This document shows, one piece after another, positions 36,440 through 57,991 of a stretch of DNA of 64,000 nt. The translations under genes were made by a program, and so were the position numbers. Within the stretch, counting starts at the first letter, position 1; every line of letters starts with the position of its first letter. The DNA is from Amoebidium appalachense (lineage: Eukaryota; Ichthyosporea), in contig CAVNZM010000001.1 in assembly GCA_963693365.1 (NCBI GenBank), positions 14,880,001-14,944,000 of the forward strand, in the 5' to 3' direction. The notes beneath the pieces are model-generated. The model did not search any database. It was not told where the DNA came from and worked only from the letters and a program-made list of their open reading frames with translations.

Positions 36440-36788
36440 TTTACACACGTACACACACCTGATCAGCAGCTTATCACTAGTGATCTGGTCGAAGCTGGTC
36501 AGCACATCACCCGTCAGGTGGGCCCTGACTGTGCGATAGTCCTCCAGCCCAAAGTCTCTCCCCCGCTGGATGTCGACAGCAACAATGTCCATGGCTGGCG
36601 TGTATTGTGGGCCCTGGTGGATCATGTAGTTCCTGTGCGCGCGTGTGTGTGTGTACGTGTGCGTGCGTGTGTGATGGAGAGAGAGAGGGGGGGGGAAGGG
36701 GGGAGGGGGGGAGGTGGGGAGGGGATTGTCAGTACGAAATGCATGTTCACAACACCGAGATGACCGTAACCGCGTGTGAGTTAAAAAC

Positions 36789-36819
<31 letters not shown>

Positions 36820-36965
36820 AAAAACGGGTATGCAACTTAAGTGGTAGTGGTGGTGGTATGTTCTTGTGTAAAGAACTACTATGTACAGTGCAAAGGGCAA
36901 ACATGCAGTCGAAGCTTACAGAAGGGTACCCGCCACACGCACGGCAGCGACGGCGGGGCTGGGCG

Positions 36966-37002
<37 letters not shown>

Positions 37003-38039
37003 GGGGGGGGGGGTGGTGGTGGTGGTGGTGGGGGGGGGGGGGGGGGGTAGGACTTACTCAAACAGGTGGTTGCGCATGCCATCCAACACCTTGGCATCCT
37101 GCTTCTCCATTGGCTGGGTGAACAATCCGATCAGAATCGGCTCGATCTTATTTCCTGTTTCGGCGTAGGTGGCATCATCGTCGAAATAGCCGCTGGCTTT
37201 GGTGATGTTGACGGGCCCGGCCGGGTGGGGGGTGTATTCCTTCTTGGCTGAGTCGAATTTGGTGTCGTCGTACCGGTCATAGCGATTGGGGATCTGGTGG
37301 GGTGAAAGGGTCAATAATAGCTGTTGGGGATCTGATATGGGTAAAAGGGTTAGTACGTAGAAATTCACCTTATTTGGCCCAAATATAGGGATCCAAATTT
37401 AAAGTGAGGTGAAAAAACGGGTTTTTTTGGCCGACGTGGGCACTTGCGTGTATGCACATGTGTATCCGTGTAAGGTCTGTCCCCACACGTCCCCTTGGCA
37501 CGAACATCTATCTACCTATCCCCCCCCCCCCCCCCCCCCCCCCCCCCGCGGGGCCCCCTCCCCCACCTCCTTTTTTTTGCACCAATGAGAATTTAGTAAA
37601 CCGCAGCTTTCACATACCGCACTGTGGGCCATGCGGAAGATAGCGCCGGCAAACAGACGAGTGATGCCCAGTTTCGATGAGTCGTATTCGCCCTCCTCCA
37701 GGCGCACACCGAGCATGGAGGGAAGATACTCCTCCCACGTGATTCGCTGGATCTCCGCATCTAAAATGGATCTGGCCAATGAAATGGGCTCGTTAGAACT
37801 TGAAATAATATAAAGAATCGGCTCGTTAAAGGACAGCAGGAACGATTTTGGTGTTAAAAAACGGGAACAGAGATAAAGGGTATGCTTGCAATATGTAGGG
37901 CATTTTGAAAATAACAACTTTATAGTTGAAACTCATAACCTCGGGAGGTGTGGCACCTGCCAAGAGAAAAAGGCCATGACATCTGTCATCCATCGATGTC
38001 CACCTCTACCCCTCTCCCCACCACTTCCAACCAAAAAGC

Positions 38040-38087
<48 letters not shown>

Positions 38088-39183
38088 ACAATTTTTGCCC
38101 CCCTCCCCCCCCCCCCCCCCCCCCCTCTATCCTCCCCCCCTCCCCCCCCCCCCCCCCCCCCCCCTACCCTCCACGAATTAGCAAAGTGTACATAACTACG
38201 CAAAACACACACCTGGCCAGATGGAACACCTCCTCCGGCTCATTGCTGACCCCATCCTTCTCGATGATATCCACCAGCCTGTTATGTTCGCGCACAAACA
38301 GCGACTGCAGCGCACTGAGGCCAGGCACCACATTTGCCCTCTTGTCTCCCGCCACGGGCAGCTTCTTCCAGTACGTGTGGTCGTGTTCGATGTAGTGGTG
38401 CTCCCCTAGCTTGAGCTTGGCGGTACCCGGAACCACCAGCCCGGCTAGTTTGTCTGCATAGATATATATTTGATATTCAATAAAAAGTTAGTTATCTTTT
38501 AGTCTTTAATGTAATGCGTGCGGTTTGGGTGAGTGAGATGGTTGGGTAATTTTCGTTTCGTGTGTGGTTGTGTGTGAGGTCGTGCTCGTAGTGGGGCTTC
38601 CCCGGTAGCTTGCTAGATTAAGCATGGCCGTGCCCGAAACGACCAGTCCGGCTAGTTTGTCTGCACAACATATTATCGAGTCATATGTATGAAGTAGGGG
38701 TTACTTTTACTCTTTGATGTGATTTAATGTAATGGACACTGATTGTGTGGGCAAATATGTTGGGTGAATTTATAAACATTAAAAAAGTAGGAATATCATG
38801 TATGTTTAAATTCGTGTCGTGCTCAATGTGGGGGTGTTCGGGTTCCTCTAGTTTGAGTATGAAATATTGCATCTTGCCTTCTAATTGGATGCACCAGTCC
38901 CTGTATAATAAACACTAAATAAAAATACTAAAATAATAACTTATGATAAGTACTAAATAGATAGTACGGTATAATAATGATAAATACCGCTGCCTTGTTT
39001 GATTTCACAGGCCAATTTCCGTACACGCATGAGTGGGTGCAAGTCGCTAGAAGCAGCAAGTCGCTAGAAGCAAAGTTGATTTTTGATTTTTCGCTTTCGA
39101 GCGAGCGTACATGTGTGTGCCTGCATTGTGTGTGTGTGCGCGCGCGTGTGTGTGTGCAAGCGCGCTCGTGTTTTTTTTTTTTT

Positions 39184-39230
<47 letters not shown>

Positions 39231-39478
39231 CATACACTCCTCGGAGCCATAAACGACCGATGCATCGATCCAGTGTGTGATGTTGTTGAGCACCTGGTCT
39301 TTTTCGTGCCCCTCCGCACGCTCAAACATGATCTTCTGTCCGGGGCGCATTTTCATCTGGTACTCGTGGCTGCCGTGGATGGGTATGTCGGCACGGTCCG
39401 ACATTTTAACCTTGGTACCCGTCATATCTGCCGTGGGTTTACGTGTGCGTGTGCGTGTGTGTGTGTGCGCGCGCGCGC

Positions 39479-39520
<42 letters not shown>

Positions 39521-40757
39521 AGGTCTGGGATGTGTGTGTACGCAAGTGTGCCAAGGGTACATGTACATGTGCGTTGTGTAAGACTAACAGGTGTGCAACG
39601 TGAAAGAGCCAGAGAGGAAGAAGCACATGCACGTGGATGAATTCTTGTTAGTTGTGCCAGAACACACACACACACATCCACAGTGCACAACACCTGCCTG
39701 TGAATTTTCCAACAGCTACGGACTTGCACTAGCCACTAACGAGTGTGTAAGCATGCTGTTGAACAATGCTACCACTTGCACATCTTCGTCAGAGAGCAAA
39801 TCATGTGCATTCAGAACCGCATCAGCAACCATGCCCCCATGGCCCCTGTATATGCCATGCCATTGTAAAATAGTGCGCACACACCACATACACACACACA
39901 AAAATAGGGCATACATAAACGCAGACAGCCATGTATACACGTATACATCGATGCACAGCCACACATACGCCACTACAGATCAACAGCCCTCACACAAAAC
40001 CCACCATGGTCCACAAATTGGCCAAACTGCATAGCCATATTTGTGAGCCCGCGCTCATCCAAGATCTCCTCATCCTGGTTAAATATCACATTGCTGATCA
40101 GCCGGGGGTTAGGCCGCCCCGTGTGGAAGGTGTTTGTGAGGACATTTCTCTGTTTGCATCCACGGTCCTTGTATGCCGTGCCTATCATGCCCCCCACAGG
40201 GTTGTTCAGGCAGTTGCAGTGACCTGCAGGGATGAGAAAGAGAAGAAGTCAGGACTAGACGAGAGCGAAGAAAACGAATACAAAAGGTGGGCCTTATTTA
40301 CCCAAAGAAAACGTGGAACCAGGTGTGCGTGTGTCATCCACAGAACTATGCATAAATCCTGTCGTTCAAAAAAAATACGGAAACCTCCAGTTCAATTCAT
40401 GCCAGCAGGCAGAAATGTCACTAAACCATTGATTCCTTTCTGACTTCCGTAGGATGGTTTGAACGTCCACAATGCCCAGAAAAAACCATGTGGGTTACTT
40501 GGAACGTCCCATAGTCCGAGAAACTATTTTTCTGAGAATTGAACGTGCAGGAAAGCTATTTCATGGTCGATCGAGACTCCCATTTTGCTGCTTCAACGTG
40601 ATCACTAGAGGGCGTAAGGGATGCCTTTGTGTGCACTGGAGCAATACATATCGCTCTTACCATTCAACGTTCTAAACTGAGAAGCAAACGGGCAGGCGGC
40701 ATCTGCGCCGCCCGAGGCCCATATGGCCAGAGCCGCAGCTAGTAAAATAGGGTTCAT
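34491..40757 (-). CDS. Secreted animal-type haem peroxidase (myeloperoxidase superfamily)
   Basis: Ten exons on the minus strand: 40661-40757, 40005-40223, 39236-39427, 38213-38453, 37618-37771, 37058-37293, 36459-36632, 35771-35951, 35099-35271, 34491-34704; 626 aa. The N-terminus MNPILLAAALAIWASGGADA is a signal peptide. The distal haem side is FGQFVDHDM with Asp104-His105. The catalytic Arg and haem-linking Glu are in VREHNR (Arg224, Glu225). The proximal ligand is His299 in FRMAHSA. Other landmarks are GRPNPRLISN, WIDASVVYGSEE, AGDKRANVVPGLSALQSLF and DIVAVDIQRGRDFGLEDYR. All residues needed for H2O2 reduction are present, so an active extracellular peroxidase is likely. N-glycosylation sequons NIT, NIT and NAT occur. 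There is no C-terminal anchor or extra domain. Substrate unknown. Intron 3 contains decayed copies of the start of exon 4. Confidence 0.93.
36182..36440. repeat. C-rich tract, peroxidase intron 7
   Basis: Several C-runs of 17 to about 45 bases separated by short CT and CA segments, ending about 20 bases from the exon boundary at 36459. Confidence 0.9.
38460..38910 (-). pseudogene. Two decayed tandem copies of the start of peroxidase exon 4
   Basis: The intron sequence upstream (in gene sense) of exon 4 repeats the exon's 5' end twice. Copy 2 (about 38579-38670) reads TGTGCAGACAAACTAGCCGG on the minus strand, nearly identical to the real boundary. It would encode DKLAGLVVSGTAML, against DKLAGLVVPGTAKL in the exon, then loses frame. 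Copy 3 (about 38815-38910) keeps an acceptor-like TATACAG and the ending HPHIEHD, against HHYIEHD. The DNA between copies is also related (AATGTAATG, TTGGGT), giving a unit of roughly 210-230 bases. Neither copy reaches the catalytic REHNR segment or a donor, so they are probably exon relics. Confidence 0.7.
39171..39229. repeat. T-run followed by G-run in peroxidase intron 3
   Basis: About 23 T then about 36 G, directly adjoining the donor of exon 3 (exon edge 39236). On the gene's sense strand it is C-run then A-run a few bases into the intron. Confidence 0.9.
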
Positions 40758-42079
40758 AGTGGACAGAAGTCTACTGAGGAAAACACGAAACGGTTCTGTT
40801 TTTGACCGTGGGCACAGGCGCAGGCACAGAGCCTGAGGGAAGCAGTCCAAAACGAATTCCTAAGATCGCACTAAATCTTTTCGAAGTATTTCGTAAAAAA
40901 ACGAAATTCACAGTTTGTTTTTCCGAATGTACGACAGTGTATTCCACAGAAGCCAGTATCATGCCGTACAAAAACAAGCAAATTTTTCATTAGCTCGTGT
41001 TTTGGTTTTGTTGGCAACTTTATGTGAACATCTGTATACAGATGTATTTGAATTTGTCTCACGGCGTACGACTGATACAGGGCGTCTGTTAGAACAAATA
41101 CTATTCGAAGCTGAATTCGTAAAAATGACGAAAAAAGGAAATGGTCGCCAGCTGCTGCTCCAGAGCAAATCATACCACAAATGAATGCAACCAATAGAAA
41201 GACATATATTTATACCTTTCAAAACATTGACCAATCACATCAAATTAGTTGGGTTTTGGAATGTGAGTCATTAGTGTTGTCTGAGCACTCCATGAGCAGC
41301 CTCGTCTGCCTGTCAACAGTGGCAACGGAAAAGTGGGGGAAAAAATGTGTCTGTGTTATATGAAACAGGAGAGAGTGGTTCTTTGTCCATGCATCTCCTT
41401 CTGCTTTTCTTGTCCTTCTTTTTTCGTTCCGGTGCCGCTTAGGCCAAACTTCCAGCAAAAAATCCACGTTGATCCCCCGTTGCAGTTGTGCGTCGGACTC
41501 CCGGCCGTAATATATATTTATTAAACATGTACACAATCACAAGATAATCACGCAATATAACAAATGGAAAAAGATACCACACGACACTAGACCCGATGAA
41601 AGCATACACCTTGAAAAACTAAGCCTTATGTCTCGTTTTATATATACTGACCGCCTCAACCATATTGCCAAATATGGCACTCGCAAGTGTATAACACCTA
41701 AATACATATTACCTTCCTGTAGAACTGGTCTTTCTCTAGCTGATGGTATTATTGATCAATTACCACGCTTTTACTGTACACGTGCTATACAGTGGAGATC
41801 TAATAAGTATAAGGTGGCATCATTTGCATGCCCAAACAACACACACAGACACCAGTTTAACCGGTCATGTATCGCCAAATGTAGTTTGATAGACCACATA
41901 ATACCGCAACACACACACGTCACATTCACAACAGACACCCAGAAAGATAGCCTACCTGTAAATTACAACATCCTTGATTTTATACTAAACACGCGTAACT
42001 ACGACCTGTTTATTAGGTGTATTGATTGGCTTGAGAAACACATCACTACAAAATTATAGCGCACGCGCACACACACACA

Positions 42080-42132
<53 letters not shown>

Positions 42133-42164
42133 CCAGCTGATACCGAGTGTCCCGAGGGGAGCCC

Positions 42165-42205
<41 letters not shown>

Positions 42206-42616
42206 GGGGAACCCCAACTAATTGATTTCTCCTTGTAGTCTTTATGGTGTCTCGTAGAGAAAGTAAACCCTGATATATAGTCACCACCCGACATCTATGT
42301 ACGTGATCATGATATACCGCTGAGGGGATATTCCGAGCAAAACCCCCCCCCCATACCTGAGACTGGTTCTCTTTGCCTCGAGTAAACAGCGTAAACCCCC
42401 TAATATATATGTGTTACGGCCCAGGCCTTTCAAGAACACGGTATCCGAATGACCAAAAAAAAAAATAGTATACTAATATAGCTATCTACATATAGTTTAG
42501 TATGGATAACGCCAGAAGCTTGTACTGCTGGTTCTATAGAAAAGCTAACTTAGTAAATCACAGTAGCCTGTACTTTGGTTGGCAAGAACTTCGGCTTGCA
42601 GCTTGCTGCATCGATA

Positions 42617-42663
<47 letters not shown>

Positions 42664-43678
42664 ACCCACCCCAATGGGTCATGACGACCTTCTTCACCGG
42701 TCAGTTTATGTTGCCGGTGGAACTGCTCACTATTCATTCATGATTGACAGTCATTGTACATGTCTGATGAGGAAGTATGTACAAAACTACTTGTACAGGC
42801 TGCTGCCTGCCTTAGCACATGTTAAATTTGTATATAAACTCACGGGCAACTAAACTTGATAAGCCTCTAGAGGTCCTGGCTATAGACTAGCTATAGAGGT
42901 GCATGTCAAGAGAGCGAGGTCACCACTAAAAAATGAGTGAGAGAGGCATCGGGGATGCATAGTGAATAAGAACACCGTTGCGAAGTTGGGAACGATATGC
43001 TCCCTAATTTTGTGGATGCTCGCAGCTCGAGCTCCAATTTATCACTGGTCTGAGATCTCTAACTAGCCAAAGAGAACGTCAGCCAAAGAGCCTCCTCTGA
43101 CGCCATCTGCATGAAACAGTTTTCAAAAACTGCTGCTAGAGTCGATATGATCATATGGTGGCTAGAGAGCCAAGTCAGGCTATTGTACGATGCCAGAGGC
43201 CCGGAGGAGCTCGAATAGCAAGGGAGTTGTGTGTGTGTGCATGTGTGGCCAGCTGCTTGGGTCCTTTCGTGCACAGGTGTGCATGCGTGCGTGCGTGCGT
43301 GTACCTTTGTGCGTATGTGTGGGTGAGTATGGGTGTTTGTCAGTGTGCCGAGGTGTACATGTGGATGTGTCGGTGTGTCACCGTCCTGTGCGTTTGTGTG
43401 TCACTTCGCCGGTGAGTGACAGTGTGCAGTAGCATCGTGCCACCGTTTGCAGGGCCGGCACGGGGAAGTGCACATGGGTTGAAGCTGTGGAATCCGAGAG
43501 GAATTTGCTTCGCTCGGTCAGGCTCATGAATAAAAATTCTTGGCGTTGCTGGCCACAGCGTGACGGCGAGCAGACGGGCTGACAACGGAAAGCAACCTTT
43601 CCCCTCTCGCAAGACTTTCCAGTCGCCTGGTTTTCTAGAGAAGGTCGAATAGAGCAATAGTTAAAAAAGAAAGGGGCC
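40758..43678. other. Divergent intergenic region (peroxidase / secreted protein)
   Basis: Between two divergently transcribed genes. It is unusually poor in microsatellites from about 40760 to 42050, where unique AT-rich DNA contains the unassigned ORF 41511-42059. Repeats: (CA)n 42064-42130, an A-run 42170-42203 and a C-run 42619-42649. The last kilobase should carry the promoter for the gene at 43679. Confidence 0.55.
41511..42059 (+). CDS. Unassigned ORF, possibly a mobile-element remnant
   Basis: Open from 41511 (after TAA) to a stop at 42057-42059; the first ATG is at 41628, giving 143 aa, and the frame reads about 39 codons further upstream. It is not low-complexity: it has balanced composition with segments such as SRFIYTDRLNHIAKYGTRK and NILDFILNTRNYDLFIRC. 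A Cys/His cluster near the middle (ACPNNTHRHQFNRSCIAKC) could bind zinc. I do not recognise the family. The C-terminal position of a Cys/His cluster recalls the tail of some non-LTR retrotransposon ORFs, but no reverse-transcriptase motif precedes it. A poly-A-rich tract follows about 110 bases downstream. Could also be an exon of an unseen gene. Confidence 0.3.
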   Translation, partial: YIFIKHVHNHKIITQYNKWKKIPHDTRPDESIHLEKLSLMSRFIYTDRLNHIAKYGTRKCITPKYILPSCRTGLSLADGIIDQLPRFYCTRAIQWRSNKYKVASFACPNNTHRHQFNRSCIAKCSLIDHIIPQHTHVTFTTDTQKDSLPVNYNILDFILNTRNYDLFIRCIDWLEKHITTKL

Positions 43679-50993
<7,315 letters not shown>

Positions 50994-52449
50994 GCGGTTG
51001 AAGTACTTGTGTGGTTGGGTTCTTTCCTAATTTTACGGAGTAAACTTTAATGATTTTACATGGATTGATGCTTATGTGTGCACGTGAGGTTAATATTTGG
51101 AATTTGTGGGTGGGTTAAATGCTATGATGGATATATATGGTCAGCCTCCTGTGTCGTCACGGGACATCTATGCATGGCGATTTGTGTACCCAGTGCGCAT
51201 ATGCATGGCTGTGGAGAAGAATGGTATTGCGATTATTGAAGATATCGATCAGAGTCACCGATTCTAAGGCTTGTGACATTTGGGCATAGGTGGGTTCGAC
51301 GTTTACAGGCCTTTTTGTCTTTCTTTTTTCTTTTTCCTTTCTTTCCTTCCTTCCTTCTTTTTTTTTTTTTTGACCCTCCTCCAAACATCTGGGCCATCAT
51401 GATCAACACTGTTTTCTTTTCAATATAACGATTGAATTGTGTCGCGGTCATTTTCGATGATCTTTCTAACACTTTCGTGATAAATAAAGCATGCACTTGG
51501 CGCTGCCTCATAGTGACATACACCTCGGCCATAGTGATAGACACGTTGCACAATGCACAACTCCAGTCTTTCAGAAATACGATGAAAGGCAAAAAAGCAT
51601 CTATATATATCATCACAATCAGTGACACCCAAAATGATATCCAACCTGCAAAATACATACGTCTCTCCCGTCTATAGATTTGCATTTATAGTAGAATCGT
51701 TGCTTTGGAGACCCGAAAGTTTTGTGTATGTGAAACATTATAACGGTATCTCTCCTTTCTTTTCTTATTTTCCTCTTTGCTTTCTTTCCAAAAAAAATTA
51801 CCGAGACTGAATAAGTTTTGGGTTCCGAGCTGGATGAACAATATTTCTGATGTGTGTGTCTTCAGCAATGAAATAAAAAGAGAAGAAAACGTATATCATC
51901 TTAAGACCTCTAATGGTGTATGGTTCATGTATCGCACACTGTCAAACTATGTTGATGAGTTGCACTTCGGTGAGCATACCAGCAACCGCAATTAACATTC
52001 TGTGCATCATATCCATGCGATCAAGAGCCAACCTTCAAATGGAAGACGGAGATTTAAGTCAGTATTACTCGGCGACATTTGTTATTTCCAGCGAAGGCAC
52101 CAGTCCTCCCTCCAACATGCTCACGCGCACACACGATTAGTACATAGGTGTGACCCCTATCCATCCACAGATCATCCAAAGTTAAACAAAACAAAAAAAG
52201 GAAGAGGCATCGGAACATCGAATCTCCTACAATTACCAAAAACCGGGCCGGAAGGCATATCCTGGACCATCCACCCTGCTCCAACATGGCCAAATCATTC
52301 AGTTAGAGAGACAAACGAACGTCAGAGAAGAAGGAAAGCATCATAATCATAACTCCAAAAGAAAAAAGAAAAAAGAAGGAATGAAAATTTTGACGATAGA
52401 AAGGATACACAAAGCACAATAAGGCAAATGCGCACAAACACACCAGCAC
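50994..52449. other. Convergent intergenic region with unassigned ORFs
   Basis: Microsatellite-poor, AT-rich DNA between the secreted-protein gene (+) and the 112-residue gene (-). Overlapping open frames occur on both strands (51233-51685 minus; 51432-51677, 51777-51995 and 52002-52346 plus). Some look non-repetitive, for example KFWVPSWMNNISDVCVF at about 51813, but none matches a family I know and no start-to-stop splice chain could be built. Confidence 0.4.
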
Positions 52450-55508
<3,059 letters not shown>

Positions 55509-57024
55509 CGTGACGTTTTCCCTTTCTGTCTCTCTGCACAGGCGTGGGGTGTGTGAATTCATAAACAAGCACATGGGGTGAGGTGTGGGAATTCACCGAT
55601 CTCAGATCTAAATGGGCAAAAAGTGGAGCCTAATACTAATCTACAGCCTCTCAAAGCCAGTTTATGTTCGATTTCACTTAGAAAAGAAGTTTTCACACTC
55701 TAAGTAAAGTTGTAGGAAATAAAGTTGTAGGAAATAAAAAGACGCGCCAAGTTGATATAGGCGGTCTGGGGTGTCCGACGCCGCCTTTACCTTCAAAATC
55801 AGCTAAACCTAGCTAAAACCGCCCCCCGGCTGGGGCCAACCTAACCTCCGGCTGACTGACGGCGGGAATGATCGCATATAGCAAGACACGTGTTTTTGTC
55901 TGTTTTGACCTGAAAATGAGCCCAAGCATCCGATGTTGCTTATATAAATAATGTGTGTCACTCAATTTGCTAAATTATTCATTAAGCGACCAAAGCATGA
56001 TGAAGGTGAATACGGATTTGGACTATGACCGGCATAAGATGGCTAGGCCCCACTTTTGAGCCGCCAATTTCCATTAGAGATCTGAACCGGCGAGTTATTA
56101 GGCAAGAACAAGCACATGCACAAGCACGGCATAGATCCCATTCAAACTTGCCCACACAAACACCCAGGTACCCATGATCAGAGTTGTTAGCACTGTGCCA
56201 TGCTCAACCCACACGTACACACCACCAAGCAAAAAAAACAGGAAAGACCCCCCCCCCCCCCTTCTCCTTTGGCATGCAGGTGGCCGTACCACGTTGGTGG
56301 GCAAACTTGAAATGCACGATAAAGCTACAGACGTGTATGGCCAAAAAGTTAAAGGGGTCAAACTGCCATATCTCGAGTTAATATCAGTGCCTAGTGCAGG
56401 CACATACAATCATGTCACAAGGTGTGTTCTACACCTCTCCCTTTCCCTCTCTCCTTCCCTCCCTTCCTCCGTCTCTCCCTCATCCTCTCTCTCTCCCCCC
56501 TCCCTCTCCCTCCCCCCTCTCTCTCTCTCTCTCCTCTCCCTCTCTCCCCTCCCTCCCTCCCTCACACACACACAATCAAGTCACAAGGTGTGTTCTATGT
56601 CTCTCCCTCTCTCTCTCCCTCCATCCTTTTCTCTCCCTCCCTCCCTCCCTCTTTCTCCCTCCCTCCCTCCCCCCTCTCTCTCTCCCTCTCCCTTTCCCTC
56701 CCTCTCCGTCTCTCCCTCCCTCACACACACGCACACATATCAAAAATCTCTCTCTTCCCCTTCCCTTTCTCTCAATCTCTCTGCCCAGGGTCCTCTTTCA
56801 GCATCATTCTAACCTGAACAGTGGCCCCCCTGTCCCCCTCCCCATCACCACCACCACCACCGTTAACCACACACACACAATCACCGCTTCCACTCGTCGA
56901 CTTTCTCTCCCCCTCCGTTTCTCTCCCTCTCTCCTCTCTCCCTCCTCCCCCCCTGACCTCGACAATCTTCCTGCCTCAGTATACCCGTCCAATTTTCCAC
57001 TCTCACGTGAGCAGAACCCCCCAA

Positions 57025-57057
<33 letters not shown>

Positions 57058-57112
57058 CACGCACGCACGCACACGCACAGGCACACGCACACGCACACGC
57101 ACACGCACACGC

Positions 57113-57174
<62 letters not shown>

Positions 57175-57991
57175 CAAGGATTACACCGTTGGGGGAGAAG
57201 GTATGGGTCACGCCTACCTTTTTGCAAGTGGCTCAAAGCCGGTGTTGTAGGAGTCTGACTCGATCCTAAAACACCAGGGACTGACTAAAGAAGAAGTAAG
57301 CCCGCCACTGTGGGTACTCTGCAGGATATGTCCACTTGAAAACCAACCCCGATGGAAGGAATGCGGGAATTGGCCGCTCAATGCTTGCTGCCGTTCAAAA
57401 ATCTTGAAGGGAAATACCAGTCTTAGGCTAGCCGTGTGTGCATATCGCAAACCTGTGTACTCTGTGTTCGTGTGCACCGTGCAGTCTTTCTCCGTGTCTC
57501 TCTCTCAGGTTCTCGGCTCCCTCCCTCTGTCAGTCTGTGTGTTGTCACTGTCACCGTGCGCTACTCGGTGTGACTGCAGTCGTGAGCCGCGAACGGGTCA
57601 CAGAGAACTCGGTCATTGGCCCGATTCGGAAAAGATATTCGGAGCACATGTACAGTCACTGAAATACGCTTCTGAAAGACGTTGAAAGAGGGGCTTTAAA
57701 TGATTTTACAGGGGTTTAAAACTGGTAAACGTTGTTTAGTCGAATTTACATAAAATATTTTGGAGATTTTGCAGAAGCGCTTTGCAGCGCGAAAACTCTC
57801 AGGGAAACCCGCCGGCTGTTTCGGCTGGCTGTGCGGGCATGAACTTTCAAGTTTGATGTTTGAAGACTTTTTACGTTTTCATACAGGCACGAGTTGAGGG
57901 TTTTTTTTATAATAGGGCATAAGTTTTAGTTTTCTGGTTGGGGGGAAAAAAGGACGGGCAGGTTCCGCTGGAAGCCAGCGGAAACAACAGC
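55509..57991. other. Divergent intergenic region with a possible exon chain
   Basis: Between the 112-residue gene (-) and U2AF2 (+). 55509-56270 is unique sequence (promoter DNA expected). 56430-56790 is a CT-rich pyrimidine tract and 57022-57172 a (CA)n/(CGCA)n block. The coding-like exons in 56280-57339 are listed separately. 57410-57990 is unique DNA with no gene seen, presumably including the U2AF2 promoter. Confidence 0.5.
56280..57339 (+). CDS. Possible 3' exons of an unrecognised gene
   Basis: An exon at 56280-56421 has a strong acceptor (GGCATGCAG), an open non-repetitive frame ([33 protein letters not shown]) and donor AAG|GTGTGT. Phase-compatible micro-exons can follow: 57179-57200 (R/ITPLGEK), 57278-57295 (GLTKEE, donor GTAAGC) and 57325-57339 (DMST, stop). 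The chain keeps frame, but micro-exons this small can be fitted by chance, and no upstream exon ending in the required phase was found. No family recognised. The donor region is duplicated at about 56572-56606. Confidence 0.35.

Noticed and set aside
39716-39973. Minus-strand open frame inside peroxidase intron 2
   Set aside because: Joining exons 2 and 3 directly (CAT G|AT ATG) gives the expected haem-site sequence, leaving no place for it.
51233-51685. 150-codon minus-strand open frame with hydrophobic start and Lys-rich end
   Set aside because: The Lys-rich part is a T-rich tract, start and codon pattern are unconvincing, and the opposite strand is equally open.
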